From positions 1 to 58,155 of the forward strand of contig JAVBPA010000067.1 of assembly GCA_031549925.1 (NCBI GenBank): a stretch of 58,155 bases of DNA, read 5' to 3'. Under the pieces are notes generated by a model. The model searched no databases, was not told the DNA's origin, and saw only the letters and a program-made list of their open reading frames with translations. A program made the translations under genes and the position numbers. The stretch is from JAVBPA01 sp031549925 (GTDB taxonomy: Bacteria > Bacillota > Clostridia > Oscillospirales > CAG-272). Each line of letters begins with the position of its first letter. Position 1 is the first letter of the stretch. This document shows, one piece after another, positions 1 to 9,054 of the stretch.

Positions 1-694
1 TATGGTTGCGATGCAGCTGTATAAATATACCTCAAATACTTCCTACATTGATACCGCACAGAGGATATTATACAATGGTATTTACAGAGGGCAGCGTCCA
101 AACGGAGGATTCGGCTGCGATAGCTGCGCTGTTGACGGTTATATTGGATGTCATTGCTATGAAGCTTTTTGGTGCTGTACGATGAGAGGAGGAGAAGGGC
201 TTGCAAGAGCGGCTCAATATTCTTACATTGTGGATGGAAATAAGATAATTGTTCCTTATCTCGCTCCGTCGGAAGCGGATATATTCATTGAGGGTAAACT
301 TATTCATATAACGCAGCGCACGCAATATCCTTATGAAGGAAACGCAAAGTTCATTATTTCCGGATTAAATTCGTATAATAAAATTCAGCTTTGTATATAC
401 CATCCTCGGGAAAATGAATATTATACGGAATATTTATCTCCTGATAAACTCATTATTGATGTTAAGTTTACTATACCGCTGATTAAAGCGGAAGAAAAAA
501 GCGGAAGTGTATATTTGCACGGCAACCTGCTCCTCGGTTGCAAAAAAGGAGAAGCACCGGATTTTAGTTCTATAAAATATCAAGGTATGGGGATATACAA
601 TTTTGGCGGAACATCAATGTCTCCTATAGGAGATTTATGGAAAAAAGATAAAAACGAAGCTTTGGAAGATATAAGACAAATAATTTTCAAATAA
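1..694 (+). CDS. Glycoside hydrolase family 127-type (beta-L-arabinofuranosidase-like), 5' truncated by window edge
   Basis: Only the C-terminal part of about 230 residues is in the window; the frame is open to the left edge, so the ATG at base 2 is probably internal. Cysteines are clustered early (C39, C42, C50, C52 and the pair C58-C59 of the visible part). The Cys-Cys pair followed by an RGGEG stretch corresponds to the zinc-binding CC of GH127/DUF1680 enzymes, which remove beta-L-arabinofuranose from plant glycans. The remaining beta-rich C-terminus also fits that family. No export signal can be judged because the N-terminus is missing. The stop lies 53 bp before a sugar-binding lipoprotein gene, which suggests one carbohydrate-use transcript. 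Family assignment is good; the exact substrate is inferred. Confidence 0.8.
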   Translation, partial: MVAMQLYKYTSNTSYIDTAQRILYNGIYRGQRPNGGFGCDSCAVDGYIGCHCYEAFWCCTMRGGEGLARAAQYSYIVDGNKIIVPYLAPSEADIFIEGKLIHITQRTQYPYEGNAKFIISGLNSYNKIQLCIYHPRENEYYTEYLSPDKLIIDVKFTIPLIKAEEKSGSVYLHGNLLLGCKKGEAPDFSSIKYQGMGIYNFGGTSMSPIGDLWKKDKNEALEDIRQIIFK

Positions 695-747
695 ATTTTA
701 TGTAGTAATAAGTAATAAAACAAAACTAAAATTAGGAGAATAACTGA

Positions 748-2175
748 ATGAAATTTAAAACGATAATTTGCAGTCTTTTGATTTTATCAATAATATTTTC
801 CGTAATATCGTGCGCGGAGAACAATAAAACAGATGAAACAACTCCTTTGGAAACAACCATAGGAAGCGAGCTTGATCCGCGTGAAGCTATACGCGAAGAA
901 GTTCCCGATGTAACTTTTGACGGATATAAATTCCGCGTCCATATGCGGGCAGGAGGATGGGGAGATGCTTTTTATGCTCCCGAAGCAACGGGGGATGTTG
1001 TAGTTGATGCAGTTTATGAACGTAATTTGGCAATAGAAGAACGTTTCGATATAGAATTTGAATTTTTGGCTTCCGATGTCAGTCCGGTACCAACAATATT
1101 AGCAAATGATGACGCATATGAAGTATTGTTTCCGCATGGACGCGACGGTTTTAAATACGCAATGGAAGGCGCTCTTCTCGAATGGTCAAACCTGCCGTAT
1201 GTAAATCTCGACAAACCATGGTGGAATCAGGACGCTAAAACGGAATTTACAGTAGGCGGAAATCTATATTGTATGCTCGGTCAGATTTCATATCAAACGC
1301 TTGGAATGACTTTCGGAATTTTTTTCAATAAAGGTCTGTTTGAGGATTATTCAATAACCGAACCTTATGATGATGTAAGAAAAGGAAACTGGACATACGA
1401 AAAATTTGTTGAAATAGGTAAAACCGGTACTGACGATTTAAACGGAGACGGTAAGATAAAACCGGAAGAAGACCAATATGGTTATATCACAAGCCTGTGG
1501 CACGGTGCTTTGAATATTCAGTATTCACAGGGCGGTCGATTAACCGGAAAAGACGAAGATGATTTGCCTTATATGATACTCAACACCGAAAAGAATATAG
1601 AAATATTTCAAAAATATTTTGATTTTGTGAAAGAAACAGATTCTTATATTTGGTATCAGCAGCCTTATCAGGATAAACTGATATTCACCGGCGGAAGAGC
1701 ATTAATGTTTGAATACAGTATCGACGCGGCTTCCGGCATGCGTTCGACAGATGTGAATTTCGGAATCATTCCCTGCCCTAAATATAACGAATCCCAAGAT
1801 GGATATTATTCTATGATAAACGCGGCGGCAAGCTCGGTTTGCGTTCCGATAACAAACAGCGATTTCGAACTTACTTCCATAATTCTTGAAGCATGGTCGG
1901 CGGAATCCTACAGAGTCGTTATGCCTGCTTATTACGAAATAGCTTTACAGGTTAAATATACGCGTGATGAAGATTCAGCGGAAATGCTTGATCTTATAGT
2001 CGGAGGCTCGACAGTTGATTTATTATATTATTACGGTGATTTATTCGGTCTTGACGGTATAGGCGTACAGATAGCCGCGGGGAACGCGAAAAACTTTTCA
2101 TCTTTCTACGCCGCAAACGAACGTGCCGCTAATAGATCAATTACTAAATTTATAAACAAATTTTTAGATAATTAA
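748..2175 (+). CDS. Extracellular solute-binding lipoprotein (ABC sugar type)
   Basis: A 475-residue protein with a lipoprotein signal: hydrophobic stretch at residues 4-20 and a VISC lipobox with Cys22 as the lipid attachment site. A short Thr/Glu-rich linker follows, then an SBP family 1-like body containing a calcium-loop-like DLNGDGKIKPEED stretch near residue 230. It should bind an oligosaccharide outside the cell and pass it to an ABC permease. No permease or ATPase gene lies next to it here, so the partner is either left of the window or elsewhere. The start has a GGAG ribosome site 8-9 bases upstream (AGGAG at 733-737). Its place between a GH127 enzyme and a Gfo/Idh dehydrogenase supports a carbohydrate role. 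Confidence 0.88.
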   Translation: MKFKTIICSLLILSIIFSVISCAENNKTDETTPLETTIGSELDPREAIREEVPDVTFDGYKFRVHMRAGGWGDAFYAPEATGDVVVDAVYERNLAIEERFDIEFEFLASDVSPVPTILANDDAYEVLFPHGRDGFKYAMEGALLEWSNLPYVNLDKPWWNQDAKTEFTVGGNLYCMLGQISYQTLGMTFGIFFNKGLFEDYSITEPYDDVRKGNWTYEKFVEIGKTGTDDLNGDGKIKPEEDQYGYITSLWHGALNIQYSQGGRLTGKDEDDLPYMILNTEKNIEIFQKYFDFVKETDSYIWYQQPYQDKLIFTGGRALMFEYSIDAASGMRSTDVNFGIIPCPKYNESQDGYYSMINAAASSVCVPITNSDFELTSIILEAWSAESYRVVMPAYYEIALQVKYTRDEDSAEMLDLIVGGSTVDLLYYYGDLFGLDGIGVQIAAGNAKNFSSFYAANERAANRSITKFINKFLDN

Positions 2176-2194
2176 TTTAGGAGGTCTGCATCAA

Positions 2195-3370
2195 ATGGCA
2201 AATGTAAGATACGGAGTGGTGGGTATAGGAAACATGGGCAGCGGACATGTTAACAACCTGCTGGCTGGAGAAATTAAAGACGCTGTATTAACCGCAGTCT
2301 GCGATATTAAAGAGGATAGAATCGATTGGGCGAAATCGGCGGCGGAAAAACGCAATTCGCAAATTAATTGTTACACCGATTACCGCGATATGTTAGCCGA
2401 CGGAAAAATTGATGCTGTATTAATTGCAACACCGCATTATTTTCACCCTATAATAGGAATTGACGCTTTTAAATACGGAATTCACGTATTATCTGAAAAA
2501 CCTATAGGCGTTTATACAAAAAAAGTTACGGAATTTATGAAAGCGGCGGAAAAAAGCGATTTGGCTTTCGGAATAATGTACAATCAGCGTACAAGCGGAT
2601 TATATCAAAAAATGCGCAGTATTGTTCAAAACGGTGAACTCGGGGAATTAAAACGCTGTATTTGGATAATTACCGACTGGTACCGCACACAGGCATATTA
2701 TAACAGCGGCGGATGGCGTGCCACTTGGTCTGGTGAGGGCGGTGGAGTTTTGATGAATCAATGCCCGCACAATCTTGATTTATGGCAATGGATATTTGGT
2801 ATGCCGAATAAAATAACAGGATTCTGCCGTTTCGGTAAATACCATGATATCGAAGTTGAAGATGATGTCACCATATACGCCGAATATCCGAATGGCGCTA
2901 CGGGAGCTTTTATCACAACCACAGGTGAATATCCGGGTACAAACCGTTTAGAAATTTCGGGAAGCAAAGGTAAACTCGTGGCTGAGGGAGGAAAACTCAC
3001 GTTTACAAAACTCGGTATTGACGAAAGAGAATTTTGTTACAATTCAAACCAAGGATTTTCATCTCCCCCCGCTGAAACAATAAATGTTGAATACGAAGGC
3101 GGAAACGGAGAACAGCATAAAGGAATACTCCGTAATTTTACAAATCATATTTTATACGGTGAAGAATTGCTTGCCCCGGGAAAAGAAGGTATCAACGGTC
3201 TTTCAATTGCAAACGCGGCTATACTTTCCACATGGCAAAATAAAACAATTGAACTTCCGAATGACGGAGAAGCTTTTTTTGAAGAATTAAAAAAACAAAT
3301 CGCAGTTTCCAAAGGCAAAAACGATGTGACGGAAATTGTAGCTGATCTTGAAGGAACCTTTGGTTTATAA
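2195..3370 (+). CDS. Gfo/Idh/MocA family NAD(P)-dependent oxidoreductase
   Basis: A 391-residue cytoplasmic dehydrogenase. The N-terminal Rossmann motif reads GVVGIGNMGSGH (residues 7-18), and the family's EKP motif follows near residue 102 (SEKPIG), where the lysine contacts substrate. The C-terminal half has the alpha/beta substrate domain with GGGVLMNQCPHNLDL, matching the usual GGG-xxx-D-x-G-x-H-x-x-D/DL catalytic region. Members oxidise or reduce sugars, inositols or sugar acids. AGGAGG sits 9-10 bases ahead of the ATG. It follows the solute-binding protein by 19 bp and is probably cotranscribed with it. The substrate cannot be told from sequence; a sugar or sugar-acid is likely from context. 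Confidence 0.93.
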   Translation: MANVRYGVVGIGNMGSGHVNNLLAGEIKDAVLTAVCDIKEDRIDWAKSAAEKRNSQINCYTDYRDMLADGKIDAVLIATPHYFHPIIGIDAFKYGIHVLSEKPIGVYTKKVTEFMKAAEKSDLAFGIMYNQRTSGLYQKMRSIVQNGELGELKRCIWIITDWYRTQAYYNSGGWRATWSGEGGGVLMNQCPHNLDLWQWIFGMPNKITGFCRFGKYHDIEVEDDVTIYAEYPNGATGAFITTTGEYPGTNRLEISGSKGKLVAEGGKLTFTKLGIDEREFCYNSNQGFSSPPAETINVEYEGGNGEQHKGILRNFTNHILYGEELLAPGKEGINGLSIANAAILSTWQNKTIELPNDGEAFFEELKKQIAVSKGKNDVTEIVADLEGTFGL

Positions 3371-3399
3371 TACATAAAAGCTGCGGTTATATAAAAAAC

Positions 3400-4179
3400 G
3401 TGAATACTTTACTAAACCGAAAAGTTATATTCATTATTTCCGGTATATGTCTCGCTGCTGTTTATTGCTTTGTTTTTTACACAGGACTCAGATTATATCC
3501 TCCGTTTGGATTTTTGGGAATCATTACATACGACGCAAAATTTAATTTATTACAAAAATCCGCAATCGCTGTTATACTAATCTCGCTTGTGTTTGTGCTG
3601 GGAACGTCCGTATATCCGAAAATAAGCCTCAGAACATTAATTTTAACTTCAATAACATCAATGCTTCCCGCGGCGGGAACGATTTTATATATTAAATTGT
3701 CAACATCATCGATTATATATATAGTTGCTTCTCTGATATTTTTTTTCATTATACAAACAATTACTTCTTTCCTCTGTGATATAATTCCAAACCAAAAAAA
3801 ACCATCCCATATAAATCAAATATTTTTGGCAATTTTCGGTTCTTTTTATATTGCGGTATTTATTCTAACTGCTTTCTTTACAATTAATAATTCATTTTTA
3901 CTCATCGGTGTTATATTATACGGAACGCTGCCGCTGATATTTTTATGCGGTATTATAACTGTATTAAACCGCAGGTGCGGAATTTTATCCATGTTTACTT
4001 TAATTTTATTGCATTTATCCGTTACAGTTATGACAGCCTGCATATTTTTGGCTGATTATATTGAAACTATGACTATATACGCGGTTTTCGGTTATATATT
4101 TATTATTTTATCATTTCTATGTATTGTATCAACTATTTTTAATATAAGGAGTATTATAAAAAATGGAAAACATCAATAA
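3400..4179 (+). CDS. Small polytopic membrane protein of unknown function
   Basis: A 259-residue, very hydrophobic protein with about seven or eight predicted membrane helices (first at about residues 9-28, last at about 225-248) and short polar loops. The start is a GTG with no obvious Shine-Dalgarno site, so the exact N-terminus is uncertain, although a helix begins right after it as expected. The last 17 bases overlap the next gene, which points to translational coupling. I recognise no family. Its place between a sugar dehydrogenase and a VOC protein gives no clear role. Confidence 0.6.
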   Translation: MNTLLNRKVIFIISGICLAAVYCFVFYTGLRLYPPFGFLGIITYDAKFNLLQKSAIAVILISLVFVLGTSVYPKISLRTLILTSITSMLPAAGTILYIKLSTSSIIYIVASLIFFFIIQTITSFLCDIIPNQKKPSHINQIFLAIFGSFYIAVFILTAFFTINNSFLLIGVILYGTLPLIFLCGIITVLNRRCGILSMFTLILLHLSVTVMTACIFLADYIETMTIYAVFGYIFIILSFLCIVSTIFNIRSIIKNGKHQ

Positions 4180-4585
4180 AGTTATTCCCGGTCTCGGTTT
4201 TCATCACATTGCTCTTAAAGTTCGGGATTTCAAAAAATCATGCGAATTCTACAAAGCTCTCGGATTAACCCCAATAGTCGGATGGGGCGAGGGAAACGGT
4301 GAAATATTAATGTTTGATCTCGGCGACGGAGGTATTTTGGAATTGTTCGCGGGCGGTGGAGATTCTCTTTCTGAAAACGGAAAATGGCTGCATTTTGCAA
4401 TGAAAACCGATTGCGTTGATACGGCTTACGAAGCTGCGATTGCTGCCGGAGCGCGTCCCATGACTCCTCCTAAGGAAGTTCCGCTTGATTCACGTCCTTA
4501 TAAAATGACATTAAAAATTGCTTTTGTATACGGTCCCGATAACGAACAGCTCGAATTTTTTAAAGTTATTTCACGGGAGGATTAA
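4163..4585 (+). CDS. VOC (glyoxalase/bleomycin resistance) family protein
   Basis: A 140-residue single-module VOC protein. It starts with FHHIALKVRDFKKSCEFYKA, the first beta-alpha-beta unit with a metal-ligand His, and ends with a YGPDNEQLEFF stretch, the second unit with the usual ligand Glu. These proteins are metal-dependent lyases, isomerases or dioxygenases that act on small molecules. AAGGAG lies about 11 bases before the ATG inside the preceding gene, and the two frames overlap by 17 bases. It is followed after 5 bp by a small monooxygenase-fold gene, so these two likely act together. Substrate unknown. Confidence 0.88.
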   Translation: MENINKVIPGLGFHHIALKVRDFKKSCEFYKALGLTPIVGWGEGNGEILMFDLGDGGILELFAGGGDSLSENGKWLHFAMKTDCVDTAYEAAIAAGARPMTPPKEVPLDSRPYKMTLKIAFVYGPDNEQLEFFKVISRED

Positions 4586-4590
4586 TAATA

Positions 4591-4878
4591 ATGCCTATAA
4601 CCCTTGTGTACGTCGAAGTTAAACCGGAATATATCGAAGCTTTTAAAAAAGTTTCGATGTACAACTGCGAAAATTCGCGTAAAGAAGAAGGTAATATCAG
4701 TTTTGATTTGTTTCAGGAAACTGAAAATCCAGCAAAATTTGTATTGTGCGAACATTTCCGCGACCGCGAAGCTATAGATTATCATAAAACAACCGAACAT
4801 TATAAAAAATGGGCGGAGGAAGCAAGCGAGTATATGGCTTCACCCCGTACCAGAACGGTTTATAATTTCATAGAATAA
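4591..4878 (+). CDS. ABM-fold (antibiotic biosynthesis monooxygenase-like) protein
   Basis: A 95-residue ferredoxin-like dimeric alpha/beta-barrel protein of the LsrG/YgiN type. Typical features are VYVEVKPEYIEAFKK near the start, a central FDLFQETENPAKFVLCEHF strand pair, and the helix with YHKTTEHYKKW. Relatives are cofactor-free monooxygenases or isomerases of quinols and small sugars such as phosphorylated AI-2. GGGAGG is 12-13 bases before the ATG, at the end of the preceding VOC gene. The close spacing suggests the two proteins work in one catabolic or detoxifying step. The specific substrate is unknown. Confidence 0.85.
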   Translation: MPITLVYVEVKPEYIEAFKKVSMYNCENSRKEEGNISFDLFQETENPAKFVLCEHFRDREAIDYHKTTEHYKKWAEEASEYMASPRTRTVYNFIE

Positions 4879-4963
4879 ATTGTCATTTCCGTTCAATAAT
4901 ATAAAAATAGAGTTTATAACCGGTTAATCATAAATTATAAGCTTTATCGAAAAAAAGGATTGC

Positions 4964-7384
4964 ATGAAAAAATTATTGAAAAAGAAAAACGAAGCAAATT
5001 TATTGCCCGAAAGAATTTATGCTGATGAAATGACGGGACTTAGTGACAAGCAGGTGTTAAACCGTATAATCGACGGTTATTCAAACCTGCCTGTCGCACC
5101 CCCTACAAAAACAATTCGCCAGATAATATTTTCGAATTTATTTACTTATTTTAATTTAATTTTCTTTGTTTTGGCAGGTTGTATCATAGCGGTACGCTCT
5201 TACAACGATTTGATGTTCATGCCTATCGTTATTGCAAATATTTTTATAGGTATCATTCAGGAAATAAATTCGAAAATAACTCTTGACAAGTTAACCCTGT
5301 TATCCTCGCCCCATGCAAAAGTAGTGCGTGAAAGCAGAGAAATTGAAACAACAATTGATAATCTCGTACTGGATGACATTGCTGTTTTCGGCGCAGGTGC
5401 GCAAATCTGCGCGGACGCCGTCGTAATATCGGGAGAAGCGTCGGTAAACGAAGCTTTGGTAACTGGAGAACCGGACGAAATTATTAAAAAAGTTGGAGAC
5501 GAACTTCTTTCGGGCAGTTTTATCGTTTCGGGAAAATGTTACGCAAGGCTCGAAAAAGTCGGAGCGGATTCTTTTGTTTCAAAATTAACTATAAACGCAA
5601 AAAAGCAGAAAAAAATAAAAAAAGCGGGAATGATGAAATCTCTTACCCGTTTGATACAAATAATCGGTATTTTAATAATACCCATAGGCGCGGCTTTATT
5701 TTTAAAACAACTTCATACACTGGAATTACCGCTTGATTCCGCGGTTATAAAAACAACTGCCGCTCTTATCGGCATGATTCCCGAAGGCTTGTATTTACTG
5801 GTAAGCGTAGCTCTAGCTGTCAGTGTAATCCGGCTGGCAAAAAAAAGAACACTTGTCCATGAACTCGGATGTATTGAAACGCTCGCCAGAGTCGATATAC
5901 TTTGTGTTGATAAAACCGGAACCATAACTGAAAATGAAATGAATTTATCCGATATAATTCCGCTTACAGCAGACAGAGAAGCTGTTACAAGTGTTCTTTG
6001 CGATCTCGTAGGTAATATGGATTCGGATAATAATACAATGGTTTCCTTAAAAAAATATTTTTCAGATAAATCATTCCGTCCGGCTTCAATTATTATTCCT
6101 TTTTCGTCACAATATAAATACAGCGGAGTTTCTTTCGGGAAAAACGAAAATTATATAATCGGTGCTCCGGAATTTGTGCTGAAAAATCAATACCGTCAAT
6201 ATAAGGATGTAATTGAATCTTACGCATCTGGAGGAAACAGAGTATTGGTCTTAGCCTCCAGTACAAGCACACTAACCGGAGGGCCTCTTACGGATTACGT
6301 AACGGCTTTGGCGCTTGTATTGCTTACAAACCGAATAAGACCTGAAGCACGCCAAACTTTTGAATATTTCAAACATCAGGGTGTTTGTATAAAAGTTATA
6401 TCAGGCGATAATCCGATAACGGTATCACAAGCCGCTTCTCAAGCCGGAATCGCAAATTCCGAAAGTTATGTCGATGCGTCAACTCTTGATACACACGAAA
6501 AGATTTCACGTGCCGCACGTGAGTTTACAATTTTCGGAAGAGTTACACCCGAACAAAAAAAACAGCTCATAGCCGCGATGAAACACGGAGGCCATACAGT
6601 TGCCATGACAGGCGACGGGGTAAACGATGTACTCGCCTTGAAAGAAGCTGATTGCAGTATTGCTATGGCTTCGGGAAGCGAAGTCGCAAGTCAGGTTTCA
6701 CAGCTTGTATTACTCGATTCAAATTTCAGCTCGATGCCCGAAGTTGTTGCCGAAGGAAGAAGAGTTATAAATAACATAGAACGTGCTTCTTCTTTGTTTT
6801 TAGTAAAGAATATATTTTCATTCCTGCTCGCTTGGATAACTATTTTTGCGGTGTTTGCTTATCCGATTCAGCCTTCTCAGTTATCGCTCGTTAACATGTT
6901 TACAATCGGAATACCTTCTTTTATACTGGCTTTGGAGCCAAACACGAACTTAGTACGCGGTAAATTTTTACGGAATGTTTTATTCCGCGCTTTGCCTGCG
7001 GGATTAACCAATTTAATATTGATATTATTAACCGTTCTGTTTTCTGTTTTTTTCGAACTCCCCGAAGAATCGGTTTCTACAATATGTGCGCTTTTAATGG
7101 CTGTCACCGGTCTTTTCATGCTGGCACGCGTCTGCAAACCGTGGAATTTTGTACACATTTTATTGGTTTCGTCAATGGCGGTTATTCTTACGCTCAGCGT
7201 AATAATTATAGGTCCCATGTTTTCAATAACAATTTTATCAGCCGGAGAATATTTAGTATTTGCAATTCTCGCTTTGCTCTCTTGGCCTGCTATGAACGGA
7301 ATTTCAAATATACTCGATAAAATAAATAATATTAAAACAAATATTACAAAAAAATTCAAAGGCGATGAAGATGAAGATGAATGA
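4964..7384 (+). CDS. Cation-transporting P-type ATPase, CtpE-like
   Basis: An 806-residue integral membrane ATPase. Landmarks in order: the actuator TGEP loop near residue 166, MIPEGL in the helix before the phosphorylation domain, the phosphorylated DKTGTIT at about residues 316-322, and the hinge GDGVND near residue 550. There is no N-terminal heavy-metal domain and no CPC motif, so it is not a P1B pump. The PEGL helix and overall length resemble the CtpE/calcium-type group of P2-like ATPases. Ion specificity (calcium is the best guess) is inferred. An AAGGA site precedes the ATG, and a hairpin with a T-run lies just after the stop. The C-terminus is acidic (DEDEDE). Confidence 0.92.
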   Translation: MKKLLKKKNEANLLPERIYADEMTGLSDKQVLNRIIDGYSNLPVAPPTKTIRQIIFSNLFTYFNLIFFVLAGCIIAVRSYNDLMFMPIVIANIFIGIIQEINSKITLDKLTLLSSPHAKVVRESREIETTIDNLVLDDIAVFGAGAQICADAVVISGEASVNEALVTGEPDEIIKKVGDELLSGSFIVSGKCYARLEKVGADSFVSKLTINAKKQKKIKKAGMMKSLTRLIQIIGILIIPIGAALFLKQLHTLELPLDSAVIKTTAALIGMIPEGLYLLVSVALAVSVIRLAKKRTLVHELGCIETLARVDILCVDKTGTITENEMNLSDIIPLTADREAVTSVLCDLVGNMDSDNNTMVSLKKYFSDKSFRPASIIIPFSSQYKYSGVSFGKNENYIIGAPEFVLKNQYRQYKDVIESYASGGNRVLVLASSTSTLTGGPLTDYVTALALVLLTNRIRPEARQTFEYFKHQGVCIKVISGDNPITVSQAASQAGIANSESYVDASTLDTHEKISRAAREFTIFGRVTPEQKKQLIAAMKHGGHTVAMTGDGVNDVLALKEADCSIAMASGSEVASQVSQLVLLDSNFSSMPEVVAEGRRVINNIERASSLFLVKNIFSFLLAWITIFAVFAYPIQPSQLSLVNMFTIGIPSFILALEPNTNLVRGKFLRNVLFRALPAGLTNLILILLTVLFSVFFELPEESVSTICALLMAVTGLFMLARVCKPWNFVHILLVSSMAVILTLSVIIIGPMFSITILSAGEYLVFAILALLSWPAMNGISNILDKINNIKTNITKKFKGDEDEDE

Positions 7385-7390
7385 AATATC

Positions 7391-7407
7391 AAGCGTTTCG
7401 CTTTTTT
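7391..7407 (+). terminator. Short intrinsic terminator after the P-type ATPase gene
   Basis: Stem AAGCG/CGCTT with a TTT loop followed by four more Ts, starting 7 bases after the stop codon. The stem is only 5 bp, so termination may be partial. Confidence 0.55.
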
Positions 7408-7584
7408 GAAATTAATTTTTTAAGATTACTTTATAAAATTATAATTTATATTTACGATTCTTTTCATTAATAATAATATTATTTTTATTATTTTAAAATA
7501 CTTTTGTAAATTAAATAACGCGAAAATTTTGTTTTTGGTTAATAATACTTTCTTAATTAAATCACATAAGGATTTATAAATAAA

Positions 7585-9030
7585 ATGATATTCCCAGATT
7601 TACTTTTTACCGGAACACGTCCGGGGAAAAAACTTGACGTTTTTGTTTTTGATGATATGAAATTAAATTCCATGATAAAAGAGGATGTCATCGAAATAAT
7701 GCGTTCTGTTTGCAATTCAACTGATATTTTAGCCCGTCAGGAAATGTTCAAAGAAATATTTTTAAATTCCGCTTTGCGCGGACATTTATATAAATTAAAA
7801 GAAAATATGGATCGTATTTTGCAGCTTGCTACCCGTTATGGTGCAATCCGCTGCGAAAATGAAAAATATTTAGTTTTCCTTGTTTTAACAGATGCTGTTA
7901 TGAATTTTTATTATAAAGCAGCCGAATATGAATCAACCCCCGCTTTATATAAACGTTTCCGCGATTTTTTTAAAAAACAAACCGAAGAATCTAATTACGA
8001 TTTAATACGTACAGAACTCGATAAAAATTTAATATCCGCAGAACCTCTTTTATACATGACTTACAAGAATATAAACGAAACATTGCGCATTTCCTCGGAA
8101 CGTCCTGTTACTTATATGTCTCAGCTCATAAAATGTTCAAAAGATTTAAATATAGAAAACGTTCAGCCTCAAAATATGGCTCCTCATTTGATTAATCCCG
8201 TTCTGATAAATTCGGCGGCTAGATTATATCCTGAAATATTTAAAGCAGCTAAAACATTTTATGAAAAGTTTCATGATTTTTATAACGGCAAATTGTTAAT
8301 CTATAAATCTAGTCTTGATTTTTATCTTGAAATATATGAATTTACCGAAAAAATAAAAAAACACGGGATATCTTTTTGTTATCCTGTCATATCAGCAGAC
8401 AAAAAAATAAATATCTTTAGTGCATACGATGTAACGCTTCTTACTAAAGGTGAAACGGAAATTATTCCCAACGATGCTTATTTTGATAAATCAGATCCTT
8501 TTTTTTATCTCACGGGAGCAAACGGCGGAGGTAAAACTACTTATCTCCGCACTGTCGGAATAACATGTCTGCTTTTCTTAAACGGATGTCCTGCCCCTTG
8601 CGTAAATGCGGAAATATACCCTCTGTCAAGCGTTTACACGCATTTTCCCCGTGATGAGCGTTTTAACGGTGCGGGAAGAAACGCCGACGAAATAATCCGG
8701 GTTGACGAAATTCTTTCCAATATCGACGGCAATTCTCTTGTATTATTAAACGAAACATTTTCTACCACAAGTGAAGAAAACTCGGTTATGCTTACAGAAA
8801 ATTTAGCGAACAAGTTATATGACAACGGAGAATTCGGAGTATATGTAACCCATGTACATGCGATAGAAAACACAAAGATTTCATATTTAAATGTTTTAAT
8901 AGACCGGGACGATTCGAACAGACGGACTTTTAAGGTTGCGAAACAACAAAGCGTCTACAGTTCATTTGCATATGATATTTTAAAAAAATACGCCTTAACA
9001 AAAGAAGATTTATCAATAAGGTTCAAATAG
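7585..9030 (+). CDS. MutS-like ATPase without mismatch-recognition domain (first of tandem pair)
   Basis: A 481-residue protein. The C-terminal third is a MutS domain V ATPase: Walker A GANGGGKTTYLR near residue 311, followed by a cysteine-containing helix as in MutS, and a Walker B-like strand LVLLNETFSTTS near residue 385. In canonical MutS this is LxxxDExGRGTS, so the Mg-binding Asp is Asn here while the catalytic Glu is kept. The N-terminal part is helical and resembles the core/lever domain; no domain I Phe-x-Glu recognition motif is present. It is therefore not a standard mismatch repair protein. The next gene, 24 bp downstream, is a diverged paralogue. DNA-structure binding or ring remodelling is only inferred. 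Confidence 0.8.
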   Translation: MIFPDLLFTGTRPGKKLDVFVFDDMKLNSMIKEDVIEIMRSVCNSTDILARQEMFKEIFLNSALRGHLYKLKENMDRILQLATRYGAIRCENEKYLVFLVLTDAVMNFYYKAAEYESTPALYKRFRDFFKKQTEESNYDLIRTELDKNLISAEPLLYMTYKNINETLRISSERPVTYMSQLIKCSKDLNIENVQPQNMAPHLINPVLINSAARLYPEIFKAAKTFYEKFHDFYNGKLLIYKSSLDFYLEIYEFTEKIKKHGISFCYPVISADKKINIFSAYDVTLLTKGETEIIPNDAYFDKSDPFFYLTGANGGGKTTYLRTVGITCLLFLNGCPAPCVNAEIYPLSSVYTHFPRDERFNGAGRNADEIIRVDEILSNIDGNSLVLLNETFSTTSEENSVMLTENLANKLYDNGEFGVYVTHVHAIENTKISYLNVLIDRDDSNRRTFKVAKQQSVYSSFAYDILKKYALTKEDLSIRFK

Positions 9031-9054
9031 ATATAAATTCATGTGGTATTTTAA

